From Chrysomallon squamiferum (Eukaryota; Mollusca; Gastropoda; Neomphalida; Peltospiridae): 64,000 nt of DNA. Below are positions 1 to 11,400 of this stretch, one piece after another. The notes below the pieces were generated by a model, which saw only the letters and a program-made list of their open reading frames with translations, was not told where the DNA came from and ran no database searches. The stretch spans positions 16,542,476 through 16,606,475 of the forward strand of contig CM022665.1 of assembly GCA_012295275.1 (NCBI GenBank), written 5' to 3'. The position numbers and the translations under genes were made by a program. Positions within the stretch are counted from its first letter, which is position 1. Every line of letters begins with the position of its first letter.

Positions 1-549
1 TGATAAATTTGTTTCTTTTTGCATCTTCAGCACTGTGTTGTTTCTGCTGTTAGATACTAAATATTAATTATGTTGGTACCAATGACTGTGTAATTTCCAA
101 TTAAACAGAATAATTTGTTCAGTTGCTACCGATAAAACAGATGTGACAGGTTTCTGTTGACAATTGTATTTCACTTTGAGTTTGATACACATACTCAGAG
201 TATCACATGCCACATGGTATGGTAATTAACACAAAAAAAAAAGAATTATTACAATTTAGTAGTATCACCATAAAAAATGGATTCACTGTAGAAAAACTAA
301 ATGACTTCAAAATATTCTCACTAAACTAATTTTCAAATAACAATTTGCCTTGACATGTTAATAAACACTTCATATTAACTGTAAAAATAGCTACATTTTC
401 TAAAATTATATAACTAAAACAAAATAGGATTCAACTGTTTATATATAAAGAAATTTTTACTGTAATTATAACTTGAAAGGCAGTTTAAACAGGGAATTCT
501 GTATTTTACATTTTTATACCTTTAACTTAAGAATGCCACAAATACAAAC

Positions 550-2047
550 CAGGTTAATGTCTGCATGTATAAGTCGCAGCTCCTCCACATGTGCCATTTT
601 CTCCTGCAGGAGTAGCTCCATCTCCTGCTTGTACTCTTCCAAACATCTCTCCTCATTTTCAGTCACATCAACTTCCTGCTTCAGACGACCTTTGAGTTTT
701 TCTAACTGAAGCGTCCTAGATCTGATTTAACAAAAAAAATATAAATAATAAAAAAGTTAAATACCCATTTTTGTACTAAATACTAATTAATCATAAATAT
801 TACTTTGTTTCTTGCTCTTTACTTCCAGGCTAGTATAAATAAATTGACATTATAATTAGGCAGTGGATATTTTGCCATGAATATGAGTTCTGGTAGAGCA
901 TGCACAGTTGTGCAATTTTTGTACTTAGGCATTTTTGCCAAAATGATCTGCCACCAAGCTATCTTTTTTATTGCTATTTTACTGCAAATGTATTTATGAT
1001 AGGAGCCTGCTGCTGGGTAAACGATACAACAGGCACCAGTAGCAACATATCAGTGTTGTCATATAAATAGTCTATGTCAACTGTTTCATTCTTCATTTGA
1101 AAGTGGGCTGGGCTGGGCTGGGCTGGTTATTCTATACTACCAACCACTTAAAAGGACAATACTCAAATGCAACACAGTTTTACCACCTTCCACCAAACCC
1201 TGATAGTGAAAATCTTTAATTTGGAGGAAAAGGATAAATCTTAACCATTTAAGGCTTCTTATCAACTTATGTCATGCTTTAATTACCACTGTCAGCTGTT
1301 GGTTTAGATTTGTTATGTAAAAGTGTGTCTGATTACATTATTATTACCAGTTCCCAACTTTGTTGTTCAGCTTTTCCCACCAACAGATATTTATTAACTT
1401 ACATATACTAATGTGACTGTCAAGATTAATGGCATAAAATATACATGTCTACAACTGACACCAAGGATTTGGCTCATGCTTATTTATGTCACCTGGTTCG
1501 GCGTAAAATATCGAAAAAGATAGCTTGCTGGCACATCGCTTTGGCAGAAAATGCTTAAATACAAAAATTAGTCAACTACGCATTCTTTACTTGTCCACAC
1601 AGCAAAATACCCGTAGAAACGTAAAACCGTTTCACGGCAAAATATCCACTGCCTTATTATTATTATTACATTAATATTTATAAATATGCACTGAAATCCT
1701 TACTATTATTATTTTTTAATCCTGTCGAGGCTTAAATGTGATTCAGTTTTTAAGTTTAATGTCAGCTATTTCACTAAATTATAATTCCAAAGCTGTATAA
1801 TTATCAAATGTAAACTAGTAAATCATGTAAATGAGAAAATGCATGATACATCATACAGTTAATACTGAATAAAAAACATGTCGTTATCAGAGATTCTTAT
1901 TATTTAAATTGTATTTAAGTTATTTATGAGCTTTAAAATAACCTATTGTAACAGGCTTGTTGACATATTTATCATAAGACCACGATACCTAATATCTTTT
2001 AGTTTTTCTAGCTTATTCAGCAATTCGATTTCTTTCTCGTCCGCCAT
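550..2047 (-). CDS. ZC4H2: ZC4H2 zinc finger protein, 5' part (first two coding exons)
   Basis: Two exons encode the first 77 residues; the gene continues past the left edge. Exon 1 is 2047-1989, ending AG before donor GTATCG; exon 2 is 721-550, after acceptor ATCAG and before donor GTTTGT. The phase-2 join gives an arginine codon. The start reads [20 protein letters not shown], close to vertebrate MADEQEI...KLESIKEIR. Exon 2 contains [20 protein letters not shown] then RLIHADIN, nearly identical to human ZC4H2 as I remember it. This is the N-terminal coiled coil; the C4H2 zinc finger lies outside the window. Human ZC4H2 is a nuclear protein of about 224 aa linked to neuromuscular development and to the E3 ligase RNF220 (family knowledge). 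It is head to head with MSH2. Intron 1 (722-1988) holds a foldback MITE. Identification is secure; expression is not shown. Confidence 0.93.
859..1653. mobile_element. Foldback MITE, PIF/Harbinger-like, in ZC4H2 intron 1
   Basis: The element begins GGCAGTGGATATTTTGCC and ends with its reverse complement GGCAAAATATCCACTGCC. The inverted arms continue inward with indels (left about 859-985, right about 1500-1653), sharing blocks such as AAGCTATCTTTTT. Direct TTA flanks at 856-858 and 1654-1656 look like a 3-bp target duplication, which fits PIF/Harbinger (TWA). No transposase reading frame is present, so it is non-autonomous. A (GGGCT)4 run sits inside at 1105-1125. The boundaries are seen directly; the superfamily is inferred from the duplication length. 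Confidence 0.78.
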
Positions 2048-2401
2048 TTTTTAGTCATGTGACTTCAATTGATTTTCATAAATGTTATTTTCAAATAAAT
2101 GTCGATTTTAAACTTTAAAATTAACCTTATTTATAAAAAAAATGTGCAAGCTTGATGCCTTATTTCAAACATAAAATATTTGTGTAAAAAGTGATTTTAT
2201 ATATGTAGTGATTAAAGTCTAATATTTATAAAAAGCTGATAAATATAAATTTTCTGTTTCATCTTTTATGTTTTGCCGAATTTATAATTTATAAAGTCTC
2301 GATTTTCAATTTTGTTTTGTCAAGATAAGCACGATTACTGACGTCATTACGCGGGAAGTAGTGATTTTTCCCGCATTTATAATTGTTTGTGTTTATCCAT
2401 A
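2048..2401. promoter_or_regulatory. Divergent ZC4H2/MSH2 promoter interval with CRE and paired E2F-like sites
   Basis: Only 354 bp separate the ZC4H2 and MSH2 start codons. A perfect CRE palindrome TGACGTCA is at 2339-2346. GCGGGAAG (2351-2358) and TTTCCCGC (2367-2374) form an inverted pair of E2F-type sites, 28-51 bp upstream of the MSH2 ATG. A GTCATGTGAC motif with an E-box core is at 2054-2063, next to the ZC4H2 start. The arrangement suggests a shared bidirectional promoter, with S-phase control on the MSH2 side. The motifs are seen directly; their function and the transcription start sites are inferred. Confidence 0.6.
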
Positions 2402-5400
2402 ATGGCTGTTCAACCCAAACAAGAATTACAGCTTGGTACGATTGTATTTTGTATAATCTGAAATAGTTAAGAAGAATTTAGTTGTTTCATTAAATACTTT
2501 ACAAGCTACCAACATTTTTCACAGAAAATCACACAGTGTTATGCTTGTCAAAACGTTTGGTAAAAGTACTACTGGTAGTAATTAAAATAAAATTTAGTCA
2601 ACTATTAGTATTACTCATTTTTACTGTTTATACACTTAATAAAATTATTGACGCACAAATTGTTTTGAAAATCAGATTAATCTTCAGTTCATAAACTTAA
2701 AACATCTGTTCATTGTTACATCTTCTCTGATAGGATACTATTCTGAGACATTATAATGATTATTATATGATTACTTTGTAACTCAGGCTTGTGCCAAGTT
2801 GTGGAAAAGTAACATGAACATACTAATGTTATGTATGTGACAAAATTAAAAAATATAATTTTCCTCAAAAATTATGTATCGTCAGAAAGAAATTTTAAAT
2901 TTGTATATATATATATATATATTATATATATAAAGCAGAGTAAAATGACACTAAGATACCTTTCACAGCACTGATATGAAGTATTTGTCGGTATTTTTCC
3001 TTCAGAATCACTAGAGAAACTGTTTCATTTCCATCTTTTGGCAACATAAACACTGAATATCTCATAGATTCCAACCAATAAACATGTAATGTGTATCAAA
3101 ATGAAACTTCACATTTTTCTAGAGCTATACAGTATTTTTAAGCATGTTGTTATCATTCATGCAGATTAATTAATCAGTTAATTAATTATACTAATTAGTT
3201 CAGACATACCTTCTATCTTAATTATGCAGTTCTAAGAAACTGAACCGGTATACATAAACTGATAAAAGGATACTCAATCATTTTTTAAGATTGGTGAATT
3301 GTAGACATTTTCAAAAATTTTGCTAAGATTAATTTTTTTTTACTGCTTAATTAATAACATTAATTAGCATTAAATTGCCTTATGACTTCATTAAACAGAT
3401 ATAACATTTTTTTTCATAAAAGTCTAACTTGCTAAGAACTGTCTTCATAATCAACACCTTATCACAAAGAAAATATGAAATATCAAATTTTTCATACATA
3501 GGCAGCAACAATAGTAGTTAGTCATGTCATTTGCTGAGAGCATCACATGTTTTGGTAACCAGAATTAAGTACCTGCTACCCCAAGTATTTGTGTGACATT
3601 TGGCACACTACGAGAAAAATGTATAATTTGTAACTTGTATTTTGATTTAAATTCCAGAATAAGCTTAGTCATACTATGATCATTTTGAAATGATAAACTT
3701 GTCTGTTGATTCTCCGTTGTTTATCAAAGACAACATGTCAAGAAATGACATATGTATACTACGTCATTATGTGGGATTTTGTTTTTTGAAAATAAATAAA
3801 AATAAAGACAAAACAGAATCATGAATGTGGGACCCACCCTTTCCAGGAAAACACAAATGCGTCGCAAAAGTCATGTAACATTCTAATATGGCATTTGTCA
3901 TAGAGCTACTGATGTAAATATTAAATGATTCTTCAATATCCATTGCACACAAATAGATTTCAGATAACTGATCTGCAAAACATACAGCATATAAATCAGG
4001 TTTATGGTTGAGCATTTTTATTTTATTTTAATTTATTGATTTTTTAATTTTTGTTTTTTAATTTACAGATAATGTTCAAGAACAAGGGTTTTTAGCTTTT
4101 TACAGATCACTTCCAGAGGTTTGTGAAAAAATGTTTAATTTTAGATTCTAATATATAAAAATAATAATTAAAAGCAGAAGAAGAGTGCTAAGCCTAATTA
4201 TAAGAAAAATATTAAAATACCAAAATGGCCTCTCCACCATTACAATCTTTTAATCATTTCCAGAGTATACAGTATTAAGATACAAGATTGGTGTTATTGT
4301 TAACATTCCATCAGAGATAGCAATTGTTAGGCCATTTTTAAGAAAAAATTTAAAACCTTTTAAAAAGTGAAAGTAAAATTATTGCATGTAAAAGGTTTTA
4401 GAAAGTCATGTATATAAGATACAATTTTTTTAAAGTTTTTTTTTTTTTTTTTTTTTTTTTTTTCAGAAAGCAAGCACAACATTCAGATTTTTTGATAGAA
4501 TTGTAAGTATTGAAATTTGAAAATTTGTTGGAGAAATAAATGCAAGCAAATGATGTTTGAAATGGCATTAAAACAATTACATCTTAAACATAAATGAGTT
4601 GGTAGTAGGAACACATATTAATGTTTGTAACTATTTACCATGGATAAATTACAAACTGAATAATATGATAATTTCAAACACTGTCAATAAATTTCATCAT
4701 TATAACATTCATCATGGTTATCAGAAAAAAGACAATTATAATTAAGTAAATGAATATGCCATAATTATACTGAAGAATGGAAATACCTCATATGAGTTAC
4801 ATATTCCAACACACATATAATAGATCATAATTCCTTTTCTTGTTATCATTTTACACGCTGAAATCCAACAAAGAAAAAAGATTTTACAAACTGAGTAAAT
4901 GTTTAGTTTATACATTCAGTAACATCTCTGTTTCAGGATTACTACACAACTCATGGACAAGATGCTGTGTTTGTTGCCAAAGAAGTTTTCAAAACTTCGG
5001 GAGTTATTAAATATCTGGGTTCAGGTAAATAAGTTTACAAATTAATGTTGATATATTAAGGGTATAGGTGATAGAGCTCTCACCTTGAATATCTGTCACA
5101 GTTTCATTTCTCCCAGGTTTGCATACACTCCTGTTCCATATTCCAAATCCTTTACAAAACCTGTTTAGAAGAAGCCCACAGTATGTTCCTTGCTGTAGGT
5201 GGGAAGGTTCATGAAAAAGGTGGGAACAGTAGACCATGGAGTTACAATTAAGTGTTCTTCTTTGATTTAAAAAATATTTTCCAGTAATTTTTAATTTTAT
5301 AATATCCTAAGGCAATGGTGCAAAACTATGACATGCAAGGGCATTTTAAGTGACACATGCGACACTAAGTACCTTGGACATTGATTTAATATAATCTCGA

Positions 5401-8400
5401 ATATTTTTGATCACATAATTTAAAAGTTAATAGAAAAGAACTGCTTGCTGTATTATATTTATTGTACAATATACTTACATAGCATATATATATTCATATA
5501 CTTGTGTGTCAAAATCATAATGTAATATACCATTTAACAATATAAATTTAGAAGTGACACATGACGATATAAAAATGACTAAAATATAAAAGTATTGATG
5601 CGCCTAACATCAAAGTTCTGCCACCTCTGTCCTAAGGTGTCATTAATCAGACATTCATCCTGTTTGAAATCTAAATTTGTGAATTTCACAACATACCCAC
5701 AGATGTTTACAAAAACTTGCCAGATACTATTCAAATCATACTAACAACAAAAAGGAAAAAACAAAGTGTTATTATTTATTAACAAATTTTCAAAAATTTG
5801 TAAAACTATATATGTACCTCCATTTTTTTGGTCTTGTTATTTCAACATGTGATTCATCCATTTATTTATTCATTTTTAGATCTTTCATTTTCAGACATGT
5901 TTTTTTTTTCTTTTCTTTTCTCTGTCAGGTAACAACAGGATTGAGTCTGTTGTTCTTAGTAAGATGAATTTCGAATCACTGGTTCGAGATCTGCTGTTGG
6001 TGAGGCAGTATCGAGTGGAAGTCTATAAAAACAAGGGTGGTATGAAAAACAATGACTGGACAGTCGCATACAAGGTGATTAAGATATAACTTAATTAATC
6101 AGATCACTGCTTAAATTATAAATTGAAAATGTACTCCTACTTGTGATCTAAATAAAATTGTATTTAATCCCACATAATACAAAACTTTAAAAATCCTCCT
6201 CTTTAATTTTCGCTAAAAGCCCTAAAATTGTAATCAAATTTAAAAATAAATGGCTAATTGTGAAAAATGTTTATAAAAGTGGAAAGAGGTTAATGTTTAG
6301 TTAGCTATTTATGTTATCTAAATCTGTTTAGGCTTCACCAGGAAACCTAACTGAGTTTGAAGAGATTCTGTTTGGTAGCAATGACATGGCTGCGTCAGCT
6401 GGTGTGATTGGGGTCAAACTTGGCTCAGAGAATGGACAGCGGGTAAGAAAGAATGTTATAAAATTGATGCCCATTGAAGATGTTAATTTTCTCTATCTAT
6501 TAGAATTTTTTTAACTTAAATGATGAAGATGATTTTCAGACTGAATAAACATTAAATTCTGTTTAAGTTTTCCAGTTTGATGTATATAAAATATATCTTT
6601 AGTACTGCCAACAAATAACTATAATAAGATTTTATACTTCAATAATGATTAAATTTATCTATAGTCATTTATTGATGCAGTATTCTTTTTTATTATTTTC
6701 AATGGGTTTTTTTTAATTATTTGTTTTTTTTCCTATTATTATGTATTATAAATTATTCTTATTATTTTTTTAATGTTATATTTTTTATATTTAAATATAA
6801 TTAAATTAATAATTGTTTTATTTCAGGTGGTGGGTGTGGCTTATGCAGATGCAACACTAAGAAAATTTATGATCAGTGAATTCACAGATAATGATCAGTT
6901 CTCAAATCTTGAGGTAAACAGACGTTTTTTTGTGTGTTTTTTAATTTAAAATTAATTTGGCTCAGCAGTTAGAGTACTTCTCTTCTGTTGTACCATCAAT
7001 AACAACAATTTCAGTACTTGTCTGTTGTAAGATGGTTTGTAAAGCCAATCGACAGAAGTGCTGTCAAACTTGAACTTAAAAAAAAACTTAAAAGAAAATA
7101 ATGATCTCAGAGACAAAATTATTTTGAATAATACAATGGCACTCCCCATCTATGATAAATACATAGAAAATGTGAAATTAATATTGTTTGTATCTTTTTT
7201 TTTTCTTAAAAAAAAAGAAGAAGAAAATAATTATTTCATTTAAGTTGTACATTACAAATGTAAAATAAAGAGAAAATCATACAGTTAATACATATTTTTA
7301 TAATGTTTTTACAGGCACTGATTGTTCAGCTTGGACCTAAGGAATGTGTTTTGATGGCTGGTGATGTAACAGGGGATGCTGGGAAATTAAAACAAGTAGT
7401 TGAGAGAAGTGGGCTGCTTATCACTGAAAAGAAAAGAAGTACATTTATTTTATTTTATTTTTTCCAATTTTTCTCACATTTTAATTTTGAGTAGCTCAGT
7501 GGTTGAGCATTTGTCTGAGGCAGTAAGGATAATAGAATCAGTATTCTGCAGCTGTTGTTTTAAAATACGTTATTATTTTGTTTTACAGGTGGGTTTTGGG
7601 GTTTCTTTTTTTTAATTAGATTAATTATTGTCATTTAATGTAAATTTGTTGTTTTTGTTAACAGAAAGAAATAATACTGTATAATATGATAACTACTACT
7701 TAATTTAATAAATTTGAATTTCATTTCACATTAGTATATTTTTTAGCCGTTATATTTTTGTTTAGTTTTAATATTCATGAATTTCTTCTTTAATACAGTA
7801 GTATTTAGTAATAAAAATAATCTGACTAAGCTGTTTTTTTAGATGATTTTTCAAACAAAGATGTTGTTCAGGATTTGAATCGACTACTCAAATTTAAGAA
7901 AGATGAACAGCCAAATTGTGCAACAATGCGTATGTGTATTTTTGTATCTATTTTGTTTCAGATTAATGTATTAAGAAAATATTTAATTTTTTCTTTTTAA
8001 ATTGTCATCTTTGATAAATATCATTATGTAAGTATGCAATTTTGGGTTTTAGATTTTGTTTTAGATTAAAATTTCACATTTAATATACAGATATATTTCT
8101 TGCATATGAAATGCAACTTCGCTCTGATTTTGGGGTGGTCTTTTTTGTTTGTTTCTAATATGATCAAAATATATTATATTTATTTTGTTTTTGATTTGAT
8201 TTGTAGCAACATTTTGACACAAAATATCTCAGATTTTAATGAAAGTGAATGGTTTACTTTCTTTTTATTATTACATTTCTACACACTACTTTTTTTACAG
8301 CCGAGTTGGATAAGACACAGGCTACTTGTGCACTGTCAGCAGTTATCAGATATTTAGAGGTAAAATTTATATTCATTTTGTTATATTCAACTCTCAGTAA

Positions 8401-11400
8401 TCTGTCAATTTTCAGACACCTACTACACAAACCTAACATAGCTAAAGTGATAAACACATAATCAAAATCTGATTCTTTAATTTTATTTTCACTTTTATTT
8501 TTTTGTTCTATCAAACTTTAAAGAATTGATAATCCTTAATCCTAGAAATGCTTTATCATTTGAGATTTTCATATGTATTTCTTGAAAAAAAGAATATACT
8601 GTTAAATTATTTCTGTATTAAGTTGCAGAAAACATGATGAATAAATTTTGCTTTATTATGTTTTTATATATATTTCATATTAATTGCTAATGAGAAATGT
8701 AGCTTCATTATATTTTATTAATTAATATACATACATATATATATATATTCATCTTCTTTCCTTACTGGTTATTGGTTATTATACTTCATTTGTTTTTCTG
8801 TCAGTTGCTCTCAGATGAGGGTAATTTTGGTCAGTTCTCGATGAAAACATTTGACTTAAGTCAGTACATGAAACTTGATGCTGCTGCTGTCAGAGCTCTC
8901 AATCTGCTGCCCAGTCCAAATGAAGGTTAGATTAACCTTCCTTGTTATTTTATTTGTTTTTTTATTTATTTATTTATTTATTTGTGTTTTTATTATTTTT
9001 TTAAATTTTATAATTATTCTTATAATATATAATTTTGGTTATTTTTATGTGTGTAGTGATTTTGAATAAATCAAGGATGCAACTAACTTTTACAATGTAT
9101 CGTTAAATATTCATTAAAAATTTAAATTTCCTATTTGTATTTTTAGCTTTAAATTATTTTTACCAACTTTGTTATAATTATTTATTTATTTATTTTGGTT
9201 TTGAAGGTGGAAACAAAAACCAGAGTGTTCTGGGTTTGTTGAACAAGTGTAGGACCCCTCAGGGCCAGAGACTGATGGGTCAATGGGTGAAACAACCACT
9301 AATTGACCAGAACAGAATAGGTAGGTACATAGAATATTTCTGAAAAGAGTTATTTATCAAAATGTTATATTGTATAGACTGGATTTATTAGTGTCTCTAA
9401 TGTTTAAATATCAAGGTTTTGAAAATACATTGATAATAATTTGACATGTTGATAACAGTATATAACGTAATCTTGTACAAATGTGAAAAATGCAGAAATT
9501 ATTTATTTATTCTTTTTTTTTTTATAATTTGAAAATTTTAGAAATATTTTGTCATGGAAATTATAATAAAACCATTAAGAAGAAACCTTCTTGAAAGAAA
9601 AACAGTTTGACACATTCATTACACATTCTGAGTTTCTAGTATGTATTTTTTTTAAATTTCCTCAGATGTTAAGGCACAACTTACTCAGAAATGTAATAAT
9701 TTTGAAACATAAAGATGTTTATTTCTCATTACAGAGGAGAGACTGAATATTGTGGAAGCCATGATGGAGGATGCTGAACTTCGGCAGACATTGCAGGATG
9801 AACAGCTGAGGAAGATTCCAGATTTTCAAAGACTTGCCAAAAAATTCCAGAGAAAGAAAGCAACACTACAAGTAAATAATAAATACTGAGACTTCTTGAA
9901 GCTGTTATTCTCATTATTATTTAATTTTATTACTGTTGTCATTTTTTTTTTTTTTTTTAATTAAGATATTTTATGTCTTTTTCAGAAAACAAATTTACAG
10001 TTTATTTCACTGAATTTAACAAATTTGAAATCTGGTATGATTTAATTTCTTGAATAATTTAAAAAAAAAAAAATTCATAACAAAAATAATTCTTAATTAA
10101 TCAGCAGCTTTCATATGACATTCAGCTTTGTTAAATTAAATTTTAAAAACCAGTATATATATAAAACTTCAAGTTGTTTCCTAGTCTATTCTTTAGTTTT
10201 CTGAACATTTAGTTAAATATTTGAACACTATGTTTGTTTCTTCAGGATTGTTATCGAGTGTATCAAGCTGTAGATAAAATGCCATACTTGTTGGAGACTC
10301 TAGAGAAACATGGTGGAACTCACTTGCAGTTAATCATGGAGATATTCACTAATCCTTTGAAGGTGCTGTAATTTTAAAATTTTATTTCTGAAGATGTAGT
10401 ATTGTTTGTGAAAGTGTTTAATATCTCTGCAGAGATAGCTAGTAAAAATATTCAGGTCTGTTGGACGTCTCTGTTATAGAAATATACTGTTATTTTTTAA
10501 ACTGGCTTTTTAAAAAGATTTTATTTATATTTTAAATTGAACATATTTAAAAAGAGAGAGAGATAAATAAATAAATACAAATACAAAAATTTATCTTTAC
10601 AAACATTCAAAGTAATAAATGCTTGTGCGGGAATGTATAATGAATTCAAATCTTTTTTTCTCACCAGTAATTATTGGAAAACATTGTGTATATAGTTTTT
10701 ATTGTTCAGACTTGTACCTGTAAATAATTCAAAATTTTATATAAAATTTATATAATGTTTCAGGAGCTGCTCATGGATTTCTCAAAGTTTCAAGAAATGG
10801 TTGAATCCACAATGGACTTGAGTCAGGTGGAGAATCATGAGTTTGTTATCAAACCAGACTTTGATGAGAATTTGGCTGGTCAGTGAGCTTAAATCTTTCT
10901 CTTTTTTTTAAAAATAAAATTAAATCTTCAGAGACAGAGGGTGTTACAGGTTACAGAATGATGTTAATGTATTTTATAGGGGTTTTTTTCTCAGTAAAAC
11001 CTGTTAAAAAAATTGTTTTACATCAATTTGGAATATTTACATATCTGTATTACTAAATAATTTTAAAGCATAGATTACATTCTTTCCAAAATATTACTAT
11101 GATGATTATTATATTGTTGATCATATTATTAATATTTTTATTATTAGTATTATTATATACACACATCTATATTGCATATTTATATCATGTACATAATATA
11201 CATCTCTATCTTACCTTTATATATTTATATTAATATCTCTAGACTTTATAAAAATAAATTTTAATTTATTATTTGCAGCACTAAGGGAAAAAATAGATGA
11301 AATTGAAGATGGAATTAAAGGGCAGTTAAACAGGGTATAAAAATATTAAATGAAACTGTTTCAAGACCTAATTCTATAAGCAGATGTCACATATTATTAT

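Noticed and set aside
3767-4015. 82-codon minus-strand frame in MSH2 intron 1 (and its partner at 43810-44034)
   Set aside because: Both lie in the unclassified repeat. The shared stretch is short and frames differ beyond it, so it is not evidence of a protein.
7491-7550. Possible functional tRNA gene
   Set aside because: Only the D-arm and A-box half is good; the T-arm and acceptor stem do not pair, so it is listed as a SINE relic.
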